From Deltaproteobacteria bacterium (GTDB lineage: Bacteria > Myxococcota_A > Polyangia > JAAYKL01): a stretch of DNA of 64,000 bases. The DNA is taken from positions 20,953 through 84,952 of the forward strand of contig JAFGQN010000234.1 in the NCBI GenBank assembly GCA_016935665.1, read 5' to 3'. Positions 47,065 to 56,762 of the stretch are shown here, piece by piece (position 1 is the first letter of the stretch; every line of letters begins with the position of its first letter). Below the pieces are notes generated by a model, which was not told the origin of the DNA, did not search any database, and saw nothing but the letters and a program-made list of their open reading frames with translations. The position numbers and the translations under genes were made by a program.

Positions 47065-47958
47065 TTAATGACTGGCATCAAATCGGGAGTAGTGTGTCAC
47101 TTCGTGCAACGCCGCGTTCAGTTCCGCCCCAAATAAAAATGTCAACCACATCAGATAAATCCACACCAGAAACATAGGAAGAATCGCCATTGTGCCGTAC
47201 ACATACGAAAGAGTATCCCCCATGTAAGTAGCGTAAATAGCGAATCCCCATTTTAAAAGTTCCAGCGCAATATCAACAACGATGGCGGAAACAATGGCAT
47301 ATCGTTTTTGCGTCTTTCGATGCGGTAGCAGCCAGTAACTGAAAAAAAGGGTCACCCCTATCAGAATGGATGGCAATATCGGTTGCGCAGCGTCAGTGAC
47401 GAAGAAAAACAGTTTTCCACTGAAGTAAAGCGACACGCCGAAAGCGGTGGGCACGGTCAGAATCAGCAATATAGACACCAGAGCACGCGTCCAGAACCGT
47501 CGGCCCCGTTGACAGCGAAAAATTTCATTGACCACCTGTTCCACAGTAAAAAAAAGGGCAATGGCAACACCCAGAAATGCGGTTCCGCCAACAATACCCA
47601 ATGCGCCGGGACGAATGGACGCTGCCGTATCCCGGACATACGATGCGACACTGGCTGCGGCGCTCGGCACCAGATATGTTTCAATAAATCGAATGACTTC
47701 TTCAACATGCAAATCAAAATCCAAAAAGGTGGTCAACGCCAACCCAAGAAACATGAGCGGCACAAGCGACAGAAACGTTTGATATGCCAAAGCCGCCGCC
47801 TGTCGTGGACACTTGTCATCCCATAGTCGTTTGCCCACCAGAAAAAACAGACGAACCGCATATATGAGAATAAACTCCCGTCGGGTATTGGCCAAATCAG
47901 CGGGAAACATGGTTTCGCGGGTTACTTTGGTCAAATATTTGAATAACGGATTTTGCAT
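47065..47958 (-). CDS. YihY/BrkB-family inner-membrane protein
   Basis: 297 residues with six membrane helices. The N-terminus KRLWDDKCPRQAAALAYQTF with the conserved aromatic AALAYQT and the segment VYGTMAILPMFLVWIYLMWL are diagnostic of the YihY/BrkB family, an envelope-integrity family once taken for RNase BN. No enzymatic activity is expected. Single gene, minus strand. Confidence 0.9.
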   Translation of the reverse strand: MQNPLFKYLTKVTRETMFPADLANTRREFILIYAVRLFFLVGKRLWDDKCPRQAAALAYQTFLSLVPLMFLGLALTTFLDFDLHVEEVIRFIETYLVPSAAASVASYVRDTAASIRPGALGIVGGTAFLGVAIALFFTVEQVVNEIFRCQRGRRFWTRALVSILLILTVPTAFGVSLYFSGKLFFFVTDAAQPILPSILIGVTLFFSYWLLPHRKTQKRYAIVSAIVVDIALELLKWGFAIYATYMGDTLSYVYGTMAILPMFLVWIYLMWLTFLFGAELNAALHEVTHYSRFDASH

Positions 47959-48150
47959 CGCTCGAACTTATACGACGGATACAGCCGATAATATAGCATA
48001 TAATCGAAGTGTTCTTTGGGCGAAGAACAATTGATGCGTCCTGGTGAACCGACACATAAAAACGAAAAATTGAACGCTGCGTTTCAAAAAAGGATGCTAA
48101 AAAGTTGCCCTTAAAGATGACATCCGGGCGAAGCACAAAACGGATGCGAG

Positions 48151-49341
48151 TTAATTCAGAATAACTTCCGTGCAACAGCCGGTAATGCAATAGTATCCCG
48201 GCGCACAGAGCGCATCACCCGTCTGACCACACGGCTGTCGACCATCCGGGCATCTCAAAAGCGCCGGATCGGTGCCGGTGTCGGTGTCGGTTGTATCCGT
48301 ATCCACCACAGGTGTGAGGCAGGAGGAATCCAGCTCAGTCATACCAATACACAATTCACATTGACCACACTCGTTGATACACGAGGGCACAGGCACGCAG
48401 GGACTGCAGGCATCGGTATCCATGTAATTTTCAAGCGTGCACCCGGGCGTACCGATAAATCGATACACGCCAGAACCTTCGATATTGCAACAGCCCCAGC
48501 AGTCACAGCCGTTGGGTACCAGCGGTGCGCATATTTCACCACAGGTAGCGGGCTGGCTCGTTTTCATGCCCTCGCAGTAATCGGTATCCGTTGCGTCATA
48601 AACACAGTACTTGTCGCCTTCTGCTTTGATGAACTGATCATAAATATCGCACGTATAGTCCCACGCACAATTGTCATTGCCGGCACCGTTATCGGCGTCA
48701 AAATAGCAGTCCATGGTACATCCGGACGGCGCGCTACCAGGGATGTTAATGTTAAATCCGGCCTCATTATTGTCACACGCTGTAAGACAATCCGGATCTG
48801 CCGCATCAACTTTTCCGTCGCTGTCATTGTCAATACAGTCCGCGCACATATAGTATTTGTCGCCGCACAGCACAGGCAAACAGACAGTCGTATCCGAATC
48901 ATTGGCAACCACACCTGTGTCTACGATGCTATCGGTATCCACAATTGGTGTACTGTCTGTCTCTCCCCCGGTTGTCGCGGTGGCAGTATCAATGGAAGAG
49001 TCACTGGAAGTGGAGGTATCGACTGCGGAATCGCTTACAGTGTCCGCTGATGTATCGCCCAAAGTGTCGACTGTGGAATCGCTGGATGTTCCCACCGTCG
49101 TGTCGCCAGCGGTGTCAACCGCTGATGAGGAATCTGTATCGCCAACGCTGCTGTTGGTGTCAACTGTCGAATCTGTAGTGATGTCAGAGGAGGACGCGCT
49201 GTCGAACGTGCTACTGGAATCATCATTAAGTCCTGTTGTTGTTGCGCTGTCCGTGTTCGATTTTTTTGTCCTGGAATCGTCGGAACACGCCAGGGCAAAC
49301 AACGCACCTATTGCTACCAGCATTATCAATTTTGTCTTCAT
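48151..49341 (-). CDS. Surface lipoprotein with Asp/Thr/Ser stalk and Cys-rich domain
   Basis: 396 residues from ATG 49341, preceded by TGGAGG. Signal peptide with lipobox LFALAC at about 14-19. A stalk of about 140 residues rich in Asp, Thr and Ser with DTxxDTxxDT patterns (SVGDTDSSSAVDTAGDTTVG) is followed by a Cys-rich domain of more than twenty cysteines (CDNNEAGFNINIPGSAPSGC, CDCWGCCNIEG, CINECGQCELCIG) and a short Asp/Thr linker before the last Cys block. This layout is typical of secreted lipoproteins of Myxococcota. Function unknown. Confidence 0.82.
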   Translation of the reverse strand: MKTKLIMLVAIGALFALACSDDSRTKKSNTDSATTTGLNDDSSSTFDSASSSDITTDSTVDTNSSVGDTDSSSAVDTAGDTTVGTSSDSTVDTLGDTSADTVSDSAVDTSTSSDSSIDTATATTGGETDSTPIVDTDSIVDTGVVANDSDTTVCLPVLCGDKYYMCADCIDNDSDGKVDAADPDCLTACDNNEAGFNINIPGSAPSGCTMDCYFDADNGAGNDNCAWDYTCDIYDQFIKAEGDKYCVYDATDTDYCEGMKTSQPATCGEICAPLVPNGCDCWGCCNIEGSGVYRFIGTPGCTLENYMDTDACSPCVPVPSCINECGQCELCIGMTELDSSCLTPVVDTDTTDTDTGTDPALLRCPDGRQPCGQTGDALCAPGYYCITGCCTEVILN

Positions 49342-49594
49342 TATATACCTCCATACAAAAGGACCGTAAAAAACGGCCGAACTTAAATAATAGCAGAGCA
49401 AAGACAGCTTTCCATGATAAATTAATTTTTACAGCAACAGAAGAACAGGTGATTTACTGCCATCGTTTCAACCGCGGACCGATGAATAAATGCGATAATC
49501 AGCTGACAAATGAAAAACAGCGGCATAAAAATAGCGTCCAGACATTTTGAAAACCCATCAACCTCCTTTACAATAAGAAAAAAGGACAGAATAA

Positions 49595-50944
49595 ATGTGG
49601 GATACGACTTATTTTAGACCAACAATATGGATAGCCATTTTCTCCGTGGCGATTTTTTTTCAGATGTCCCCGCGTGCTGCATCGGCGCAAACCATTCGGG
49701 AAATGACTCAGCAGCATGTGGATGAAAGTATTGAAAAGGAGCGGGAGAAAAAAAAAGCAGCCAAAGAAAAAAAAGCCGTCCCCGACCCCGCGCCATCCAA
49801 TAACTCGCAGCCTGGTCAAAAATCCTCTGGCGCCCCTGCGTCGCAACCGACTCCCCCCCCAAAAAAAAACGCCATTCGTAAAGAAGAAGATTTGGGCGAA
49901 ACGATTGCCAAATTCTACCACGATCCTACAGAACCCACGCCGCGAGAGAAATTGCCCAAGCGAATCATTCACAAATGGTTCAAATTGGATCCCATGGCGG
50001 GGGTGGCCTATCGCGGGTGGCTCCCACAGGATTATCCCTCTGTCGACACCAAAATTGCCAACTACTTCACCTGGAACGTCGCGCTCAAAGGGCGCTTTTT
50101 TAACCTCGTTAGTCTAAAGCGAGGTTATTACGAGGCCAATGGACTGAGCTCTCCACGTCACCCATACAAACAAAATGCCGCCAGGTACGGCAGCTATGGC
50201 GCCAAGGCTGCATTTTTTCTTTTGGAGCTGGGCATTCCCATTATGAATGCATGGGAACCGGTGATTCGATACGAAGCCAAAGCATTCCAAACCACCGCCA
50301 AAGCCAAAAACGGAAAGCAGGTCTGCATTGTGGATTACGGCAAAGATGCCGATGAAGAATGCCAACCAAGCGAAATTCGATCCCAAATGACCGTCCAGTC
50401 CGCATACGAAACCGCCGTGATTGGTTTAACCTACTATCCGTCCAAAAATCCATCTCCAGTTATCGAAGACAGCTACGGCAAAAAACCGCCCTTCTTTTTT
50501 GGACTGGCCTACTTGTCGTACGTAAAGCCCTACCAGGTTACCATTGGCGACCTGGTACTGGACGAGTTGCTGTTCACCGGGCGCTTTTATGGCGGGGGCC
50601 TTGCATTTGGCACCAAACTGGGCGGCGGTGTCAATCGCCCCAAACTGGATATATGGACTCAGTTTGGTCTGGGCGCCGCAAAGCTGACCAAAAACATGAC
50701 CTTAAATGAATTAGCCCCAAAAGACTGGCTCATTGGGTATGTGCAGGGCAACCTCACGTTCAGCTTTCCGTGGGCACCGTTTCAATTTGCGCCCACCATT
50801 TTGCTGGTGCCGTCCATCGAAGCCAGTGGCGCCACATTCTTCTTCATCGAAACCCAACGAGAGGAAGGCGAAGAGTTTGTAATGCCCCTTTTAAACTGGG
50901 ACCTGGTTTATTGCGCCCAACTCTCGCTCATTGTGACGCTTTAA
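49595..50944 (+). CDS. Exported outer-membrane beta-barrel-like protein
   Basis: 449 residues from ATG 49595 (AAGGACAG upstream). Signal peptide 1-31 ending AASAQ, then a Lys/Glu- and Pro-rich disordered linker to about 105 (EREKKKAAKEKKAVPDPAPS). From about 130 strands such as AGVAYRGWLPQDYPS, NYFTWNVALKGRFFNLV, ETAVIGLTYYPSKN, FFFGLAYLSYVKPYQ and YCAQLSLIVTL suggest a large outer-membrane barrel. The linker is reminiscent of a periplasm-spanning segment. I do not recognise the family. Confidence 0.68.
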   Translation: MWDTTYFRPTIWIAIFSVAIFFQMSPRAASAQTIREMTQQHVDESIEKEREKKKAAKEKKAVPDPAPSNNSQPGQKSSGAPASQPTPPPKKNAIRKEEDLGETIAKFYHDPTEPTPREKLPKRIIHKWFKLDPMAGVAYRGWLPQDYPSVDTKIANYFTWNVALKGRFFNLVSLKRGYYEANGLSSPRHPYKQNAARYGSYGAKAAFFLLELGIPIMNAWEPVIRYEAKAFQTTAKAKNGKQVCIVDYGKDADEECQPSEIRSQMTVQSAYETAVIGLTYYPSKNPSPVIEDSYGKKPPFFFGLAYLSYVKPYQVTIGDLVLDELLFTGRFYGGGLAFGTKLGGGVNRPKLDIWTQFGLGAAKLTKNMTLNELAPKDWLIGYVQGNLTFSFPWAPFQFAPTILLVPSIEASGATFFFIETQREEGEEFVMPLLNWDLVYCAQLSLIVTL

Positions 50945-51084
50945 ATCCGCGCATCCTCTCCCCCGAAAAAAAACACCTCTAACATTCAAGATTGCTGGCC
51001 AGCCGCCGATTTAAACTATGTAAAGGGCACGAACGCCCGCATCGCCCGCAATGGCGACAAAATCTCCACGGAAGGAGCCCGCCG

Positions 51085-52272
51085 ATGATCATTTCTGAAT
51101 CCGCGGTAAATCTGCAATCGTCCCACAGCAAAATCACTTTGGAAAAAGAGCACGAGTCATTGCGCGCCTGGGTGGACGGCAAAACAGAATCCGATACCGA
51201 CAGTGAATCTCAAAGGGATGCCGCATCTTTCCAACGCGTTGTGGATAGTGTAAAGCTGAGCGCCGAAAGTCTTTCCATGGCCCATGGGCAACTGGTTGTC
51301 TCTGCAGGGCGGGATTCGCTGGTTCCGCACGACGCATCGCTGATGAAGAAGCTGAAGGATTGCGCCAGGGGCCAATGCAAAAAAGGGAACAACGACAATG
51401 GCACAGACGACGTGATGGTGGCAGACTCGCGGCTGAATCTGATGAAACAGCTGGTGGAGGTGCTCAGCGGAAGAGAAATTGTTGTTTTCGATGCCGCCAG
51501 TCTCACTGCAGAAGCCCGAGAAAGTGATGGCATCAATACAGAGGCACACCGCAACGACCGTGTTGAGAAAGACAGCGAAGCGGATTTGGATAACAACCGG
51601 CGGGGAGGATGGGGTGTTGCCTATGATTACAGTAAAACCGTTATCGAGCAGGAACAGACGCATTTTTCGGCGAAGGGTGTGGTCCGCACCAAAGATGGCC
51701 TTGAAATCAACTTTACATCACAGTTGCTAATGGAGCGGGAACGCATTGAAGTCACGTTGTTTCAATTGCGCGCCGGCGATGCGCAGCTGGTGGATCCGCT
51801 GGTTCTCAACTTCAACGGCAATGCCGCTGAGTTAACCGAAGATAAAATCAATTTTGACTTAAACAGCGATGGCGTTGATGAGAACATTTCGTTTGTTGCG
51901 GGCGGCAGCGGTTTTCTGGTGCTGGACAAAAATGGCGATGGCATCGTAAACAACGGATCCGAACTCTTTGGCCCTTCCACCGGCGACGGGTTTGCGGAGC
52001 TGGCCACCCACGATGATGACAAAAACGGCTGGATAGATGAAGCCGACGCCGTGTATGACAATCTGCGAATCTGGCAGGGCTCGCCCTCCAAACCACATTT
52101 GTCGGATTTAAGAAGCAGCAACGTGGGCGCCATCTACCTGGGCAGCGCCATAACGCCATTTGAAAACCACGACAGCAATGGCACCCTCCTTGGTCAAACC
52201 GTAGGCACCGGCGTCTTTCTCCTGGAAACGGGACAGGTGGGGACGGTGCAGCAAATTGACCTGGTGAGCTGA
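51085..52272 (+). CDS. EF-hand-like calcium-binding repeat protein
   Basis: 395 residues from ATG 51085 behind GGAAGGAG. No signal peptide is visible. A helical N-terminal half is followed by DPLVLNFNGNAAELTEDKIN, DLNSDGVDENISF, LVLDKNGDGIVNNGSELFGP and DDDKNGWIDEADAVY, which are calcium-loop (DxNxDG) motifs of the dockerin/EF-hand kind found in large secreted and surface proteins. The pattern ...FDLNSDGV...GFLVLDKNGDG...NGSELFG...GFAELA recurs in many Gram-negative proteins of unknown function. Calcium binding is inference. Confidence 0.75.
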   Translation: MIISESAVNLQSSHSKITLEKEHESLRAWVDGKTESDTDSESQRDAASFQRVVDSVKLSAESLSMAHGQLVVSAGRDSLVPHDASLMKKLKDCARGQCKKGNNDNGTDDVMVADSRLNLMKQLVEVLSGREIVVFDAASLTAEARESDGINTEAHRNDRVEKDSEADLDNNRRGGWGVAYDYSKTVIEQEQTHFSAKGVVRTKDGLEINFTSQLLMERERIEVTLFQLRAGDAQLVDPLVLNFNGNAAELTEDKINFDLNSDGVDENISFVAGGSGFLVLDKNGDGIVNNGSELFGPSTGDGFAELATHDDDKNGWIDEADAVYDNLRIWQGSPSKPHLSDLRSSNVGAIYLGSAITPFENHDSNGTLLGQTVGTGVFLLETGQVGTVQQIDLVS

Positions 52273-52368
52273 TTCCTGGCCCTGCTCTTTTTCGTCGAAA
52301 TCTTTTTGTCACGGTTTGTGCATTGGGGCTGTGGTGTATGGGATGCAACGCAACTGAAAGGAAAGCAC

Positions 52369-52668
52369 ATGACCACACGACACCTGGAAAAGATTCGCGC
52401 CATAATCAAGGAAGCCACGGACCTGGATATCTCCTACGCATATGATGATCTCGTATTTCCCGACCACTCAGCGTTTCTCATCCAGTTTGATGACAGCAAT
52501 CCGGACCACTACTTCTGTTATTTTCACGAAGATATGAATCCGGATGACAAAGCAAAACTCACCGAAAATTTGCATCTGGCATGCCAGATGCATAAATGCT
52601 CGGTAACGTTCAAAGGCGCATTTAACCTGAAACAAAAAGGCGCAGAAGTGGATATTCTCTTTATGTAG
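52369..52668 (+). CDS. Small protein of unknown function, first gene of a three-gene cluster
   Basis: 99 residues from ATG 52369 (GAAAGGAAAGCAC upstream). Contains DLDISYAYDDLVFPDHSAFL, acidic YFCYFHEDMNPDDKAKLTEN and a C-terminal strand VTFKGAFNLKQKG. I do not recognise a family. It is followed after 46 bases by a HEPN-like gene and then by a NifO-like gene on the same strand. Confidence 0.6.
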   Translation: MTTRHLEKIRAIIKEATDLDISYAYDDLVFPDHSAFLIQFDDSNPDHYFCYFHEDMNPDDKAKLTENLHLACQMHKCSVTFKGAFNLKQKGAEVDILFM

Positions 52669-52714
52669 GAAACATCGTTGATTATCGCGCTGGTGCATCG
52701 CGCGGGAAAATTTC

Positions 52715-53152
52715 ATGGCAGAAGATTTGAACTGGCAAAAATGGTTGAAACAGGGGGACCAGTACCTTGGCAGCGCCACCCCTAAAGAGGGGAAGAAAAG
52801 CAAGTTTGGAGCCGGCATCCGGTACAACCTTTTGTCCATGTCGCTGGAGGCGTATATAATGGCCATTCTCGATTATCATCATACCATGCCCGTCAGTCAC
52901 ACGGTCACCGATTTGGTGGAGGGACTGGAAGCGGTGATGCCCCTTGATAAAGAGCTGAAGGCGCAGTTGCTGAAATACGAAAACATACAGTCCATCTGTT
53001 CTGTGAAAAGTTTTCACCTTTTTGAACCCACCGAAGAGGATTTGGCTCAATTGCGCGATGCCATCAATAGAATAAGCGCCATTGCCCATGAATCCTGCGC
53101 CACCGCAAAGGAAACGCCCTCAAATGGGCATCATCCGCCAACAGTACTGTAA
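52715..53152 (+). CDS. HEPN-like domain protein
   Basis: 145 residues, ATG 52715. Mostly helical; the segment IRYNLLSMSLEAYIMAILDY, followed by HTVTDLVEGLEAVMPLDK, matches the four-helix HEPN pattern. The canonical Rx4-6H ribonuclease motif is not evident. No antitoxin (MNT) partner is adjacent, which argues against a toxin-antitoxin pair. It sits between an unknown small gene and a NifO-like gene. Confidence 0.65.
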   Translation: MAEDLNWQKWLKQGDQYLGSATPKEGKKSKFGAGIRYNLLSMSLEAYIMAILDYHHTMPVSHTVTDLVEGLEAVMPLDKELKAQLLKYENIQSICSVKSFHLFEPTEEDLAQLRDAINRISAIAHESCATAKETPSNGHHPPTVL

Positions 53153-53177
53153 CCCAACAATATGAAAGAGGTGTTTA

Positions 53178-53615
53178 ATGGCGACCATTTACTTTTTTGA
53201 AAAACCAGGCTGCATTAACAATACCAAACAAAAAAAGCTTCTCTCCCTCGCAGGGCATGAGGTGGTGGCAAAGAATCTGCTGACCCATCCATGGACGAAA
53301 GCGGAACTACTCAGTTACCTGACTGCCATACCGCTAAAGGATTGGTTCAATCCCACCGCCCCCGCCATTACCAGAGGTGGATTCACCCCGGAAAGCCAGA
53401 CAGAAGACAGCGCAGTGACCGCCATGCTGGCCGATCCCCTGCTCATTCGCAGACCCTTAATTGAAATCGCGGGAAAAAAAATGGCGGGATTTAATTTGGA
53501 ATCCATCAACAAATTGGCCACGCTCGACAACAGTAAAGACTGCGAGCTGGCAAAACTGATGAGTGAAAATCTGGTGGACTGCCCGCAAAAAGCCCAGAAT
53601 ACACAATGCGACTGA
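53178..53615 (+). CDS. ArsC-fold, nitrogenase-associated (NifO-like) protein
   Basis: 145 residues with AGAGG upstream. The start YFFEKPGCINNTKQKKLLSL has the single active-site Cys in the GCxNN context of the NifO-type branch of the ArsC/thioredoxin fold, not the CX5R of arsenate reductase or CxxC of Spx. The blocks LKDWFNPTAPAI and MLADPLLIRRPLIEI are highly diagnostic for this branch. NifO-type proteins are known from nitrogen-fixation clusters, yet no nif gene is in this window. Role here unknown. Last gene of the three-gene cluster. Confidence 0.8.
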   Translation: MATIYFFEKPGCINNTKQKKLLSLAGHEVVAKNLLTHPWTKAELLSYLTAIPLKDWFNPTAPAITRGGFTPESQTEDSAVTAMLADPLLIRRPLIEIAGKKMAGFNLESINKLATLDNSKDCELAKLMSENLVDCPQKAQNTQCD

Positions 53616-53779
53616 TGTAAATCGAAACGACATCCGCGTAACATTCAAAGGTCGACTCTACAAAAATGTACAAACCTCGGTTGCTTGCAGAACCGCAATT
53701 AATGGGAAGCATCCCCGAATCTGCATATTCGGCCTTCCCTCGACAGGCCCGCAATAAATTATGACTCGGCCCAAAAGAC

Positions 53780-54712
53780 TCAACCATTTCGTTTGCGGAC
53801 CGGTTTTCCCTCGATGTAGCCGCGATACCCCATGGGCGCCAGCTGGAAGCGGGGACCATCATCTTTTGCCCATTCGTATCCGATGATGGACGGATCGTAG
53901 TCGCTCATAATGTCCCACAGAGATTCAATGGCCGCCTCAAAGTCCCTGTCGTCAAATGCAGGTCCCTGAAATACAAGAACAGCGCACGGCGCCAGCTCCA
54001 TAACCTCGAATCCCAACGGCACCGGACCATCGTAATCAGTGGAGACTTCGACGCCCTGTGCATATTCGGAGCATCCCAAAGGCCGCATGCTTGTCGGCCA
54101 CCAAAGGCCCATCGGTTCGTGGAGCGTCGGCGTAATCTGCGAAAGCGTTTCCCACACGTCACACCCCACTTCTTCACAGTATTCATAATAATGGGTGGCA
54201 CTTTTGCCGGGTTTGTAAATGAGCTTCCTTGCGGGGCGTTCCAGTATTTGTACAAACACTACGTCTTTCTTTTTATCCTGTGATGTTGCGTCTTTTTTTT
54301 GCGTCATGGTTTTCAAGCCTTTCTGTCTGCGCCAGTAATATGCTGTCGCCAGCTCCGGGTGGTACTGAAATGCAGACCAATTGATTTGTTTCAGTTTTGT
54401 TGGGGGAACACCAAACTGCCTTGAAAAGGCCCGCGTGAATCCTTCGTGAGAGTCAAACACAAAATCAAATGCCACATCAATGACCCGCACCTCACCAGCG
54501 TCCAGTCGTTCGGCCGCGACAGACAAGCGTCTTTTGCGAATATAATCAAAAGGACTTATGCCAGTAATCTCTTTGAAAATCCGAGCGGCATGGAACACCG
54601 AATACGCCGCCTGCCGTGCCAGTACCTGCATGGTAATCGGCCGCTCAAGGTTGGCTTCAATGTATTCCTGCATGCGTCCCACGGCTTTGCGTTTATCCCA
54701 GTTGTTTCCCAT
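53780..54712 (-). CDS. AraC-family regulator with GyrI-like effector domain
   Basis: 310 residues from ATG 54712 behind AGGAGG. N-terminal AraC domain (about 12-115) with two helix-turn-helix units: MQVLARQAAYSVFHAARIFK and VIDVAFDFVFDSHEGFTRAF, ending at QFGVPPTKLKQ. From about 150 a GyrI-like effector domain (KVIDVAFEV type; here LERPARKLIYKPGK, ...CAVLVFQGPAFDDRDFEAAI) as in Rob/SoxS-like and multidrug-responsive regulators. Binds small molecules and controls nearby or distal operons; target unknown. No nearby efflux gene. Confidence 0.9.
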   Translation of the reverse strand: MGNNWDKRKAVGRMQEYIEANLERPITMQVLARQAAYSVFHAARIFKEITGISPFDYIRKRRLSVAAERLDAGEVRVIDVAFDFVFDSHEGFTRAFSRQFGVPPTKLKQINWSAFQYHPELATAYYWRRQKGLKTMTQKKDATSQDKKKDVVFVQILERPARKLIYKPGKSATHYYEYCEEVGCDVWETLSQITPTLHEPMGLWWPTSMRPLGCSEYAQGVEVSTDYDGPVPLGFEVMELAPCAVLVFQGPAFDDRDFEAAIESLWDIMSDYDPSIIGYEWAKDDGPRFQLAPMGYRGYIEGKPVRKRNG

Positions 54713-54867
54713 CAACACCTCCTGAATACAAAATTAACAACAGCCACACATCCATTCTTGACCGCCATTGCGAAACGCCATTTCGATGCAAATCCTTTAC
54801 TGAATTATGACAAAAGGGGAAGGCAGCGCCCACCTCCCACTCATGACGGATTGCCGCCTCTATCCTG

Positions 54868-56571
54868 CTATCTGTTCTGGTCGCGGCTTCCGGGGAAGGT
54901 TTCATAGTATTTGTCAATTGCGCCGGGGGTACCGCTGACGTAAACGCGATCATCTTTAGAGAGCATGAGCGCTGCGCCAAACTTGACAATAACCTCGTCA
55001 CCGCGTTCAATGGCAACAATGGAGCATCCGGTTCGCTCACGCACCCGGCTCGACTTCAAGGGAACGCCAACAAGACTGCCAGGGAAGGTTCTTACCACTT
55101 TTATCTGGGGCTGAATCGACACGGCCTCTTCGCCGAAGAGCTGATACCCCAGAAGCTGATCAGCGACCTGTCCAACAGAAAGCGCAAAATCCGCACCCGC
55201 GCGGTGGATACGTGCAATGCTCTCCGCACGTCGCACTCCCGCCACGATGGTTAACTCCGGCGCCAGCGCACGCGTTCCGGCGGCAACGAACAATGTCATG
55301 GCGTCATCCTCCAAAGCGAGCACCACCGCCTGGGCGCGGGCAATTCCCGCCTGCTCCAGCAGTTGGTGGTCAAGGGGATCGCCCACTACATCCACGCCGG
55401 GCTGGTCGTGTGTGTCCACCACAACGACTTCTTCGCCGGCCCCCGTCAACAGCTCGCACACCTTTTGCCCCACTTCGCCATAACCAATGACCAGAAAAGG
55501 TCCGGTGGTGGCCACCGGCGTTGCCAGCTGACCGAGCTTAACGATACTGTCGTCGCTCCCTACCACAATGAGTATACTGTCCACCGGCATTTGAGTTTGC
55601 GCGTCCGGCTGAGGCACCAGCTCGCCCCCCACCCATTGGCCAATAACCGTGGCTCCGGTGCGGGCGCCAATGCCAGCCTCGGCCAGTGTGCAATTGGCAA
55701 GAGAGGACGTGCGATGAATGCGAACCTCCGCAATTTCCAGGTGACGCCCGAGCCGTTGAACCCCCGACACCCGTGGGCTAATCTTTGTACTGGCTTTGGC
55801 CGCGATGGCGGCGGCCAGAATATGAGTGGGGGTGAACACCACGTCCGCTCCCGCCCGCATCATTGGTGTGCGCCGGTTGGGGTGCAGAACCATTGCCACA
55901 ATTTTGCCGGTAAATCCCTGTTGTCGCGCGCTTAGAATAAACACCGCATTGTTATAGTCATCTCCGTTGGCCACCAGACCGCGAGCGCGCTTCAGAGTGC
56001 TCAAATCCGGTGTGTCGTCGGCCAGGCGCCCAAAGACCACGCGACGCCCCCGCTCCGAAAGTCGCCTCGCCACAGCTTCATTCTCTTCATAAATAACAAA
56101 CGGTATGCGGTTGTGCTCCAGTTGCCTAAGGAATGTCTCCACCGCAGGCCCATAGCTGTACACCACAATATGACCGTCAAGTCTGGGCAAAACCGTCGGC
56201 AGACGCCCCTGAAAATGTTGCTCGAAGTACGGTATCAGAAAAACCGGAATGATCAGAAAAACCAGAAAAACGCCAGCAAACTGCACCAGTATGACGTAAG
56301 CAACCATGAGCGGATGGTTCCAGTGGTGATCCCCGCCATAGCCCGTAGTGGTAAACGTCTCCGCCGCCCAGGCAAAGCTGCTGGCAAAATCACGCGGTGT
56401 TTGCTCAAGATGGTTCATCCCCAGCATATACAGCCATGCAAACACACATAAAAGAATCGGCACGGAGCCCAGCAACAGGGCAAGACGCGTGCGCAAAAAA
56501 GAAAAGGCACCTTTTTTTTCCATCATTCCAAACTCTGATTCACCCTGTTTCGCCGTCCTGGCTCGTTTCAT
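54868..56571 (-). CDS. Two-helix potassium channel with tandem RCK (TrkA-N) domains
   Basis: 567 residues from ATG 56571; ATG 56526 is an alternative with fewer basic residues. Membrane part about 30-130: first helix, pore loop with the selectivity filter TTTGYGG, second helix. Two RCK-N Rossmann domains follow (GHIVVYSYGPAVETFL at about 155, and FLVIGYGEVGQKVCELLTGA at about 380) each with RCK-C. A C-terminal TrkA-C (VGVPLKSSRVRERTGCSIVA) closes it. The GYG filter indicates potassium. The coding sequence appears richer in G and C than its neighbours, which may mean horizontal gain. Minus strand, single gene. Confidence 0.9.
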   Translation of the reverse strand: MKRARTAKQGESEFGMMEKKGAFSFLRTRLALLLGSVPILLCVFAWLYMLGMNHLEQTPRDFASSFAWAAETFTTTGYGGDHHWNHPLMVAYVILVQFAGVFLVFLIIPVFLIPYFEQHFQGRLPTVLPRLDGHIVVYSYGPAVETFLRQLEHNRIPFVIYEENEAVARRLSERGRRVVFGRLADDTPDLSTLKRARGLVANGDDYNNAVFILSARQQGFTGKIVAMVLHPNRRTPMMRAGADVVFTPTHILAAAIAAKASTKISPRVSGVQRLGRHLEIAEVRIHRTSSLANCTLAEAGIGARTGATVIGQWVGGELVPQPDAQTQMPVDSILIVVGSDDSIVKLGQLATPVATTGPFLVIGYGEVGQKVCELLTGAGEEVVVVDTHDQPGVDVVGDPLDHQLLEQAGIARAQAVVLALEDDAMTLFVAAGTRALAPELTIVAGVRRAESIARIHRAGADFALSVGQVADQLLGYQLFGEEAVSIQPQIKVVRTFPGSLVGVPLKSSRVRERTGCSIVAIERGDEVIVKFGAALMLSKDDRVYVSGTPGAIDKYYETFPGSRDQNR

Positions 56572-56762
56572 ACGACCGATACTACTCCGACTTCCCAATA
56601 TTTCCAAAATTTGACGACGTCATAGAAACAGCGAATTGCCTTTTTCTTAAAAACGTTCGTTCCCCCACTGTATGAATACTTCGGCGATGTAAAAAAAAGT
56701 AACAGGAAAAGATGGGACAGAATGACGCGGCCCGAACAGGACGCCCGTTACTAATGTCGGAG

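Noticed and set aside
48361..49050. 229-residue plus-strand frame rich in Val/Ile/Ala and Cys
   Set aside because: Exact shadow of the minus-strand Asp/Thr/Ser lipoprotein, with no start signal.
52715..53152. HEPN-MNT toxin-antitoxin pair
   Set aside because: No nucleotidyltransferase neighbour and no visible Rx4-6H motif; the partner genes are an unknown protein and a NifO-like protein.
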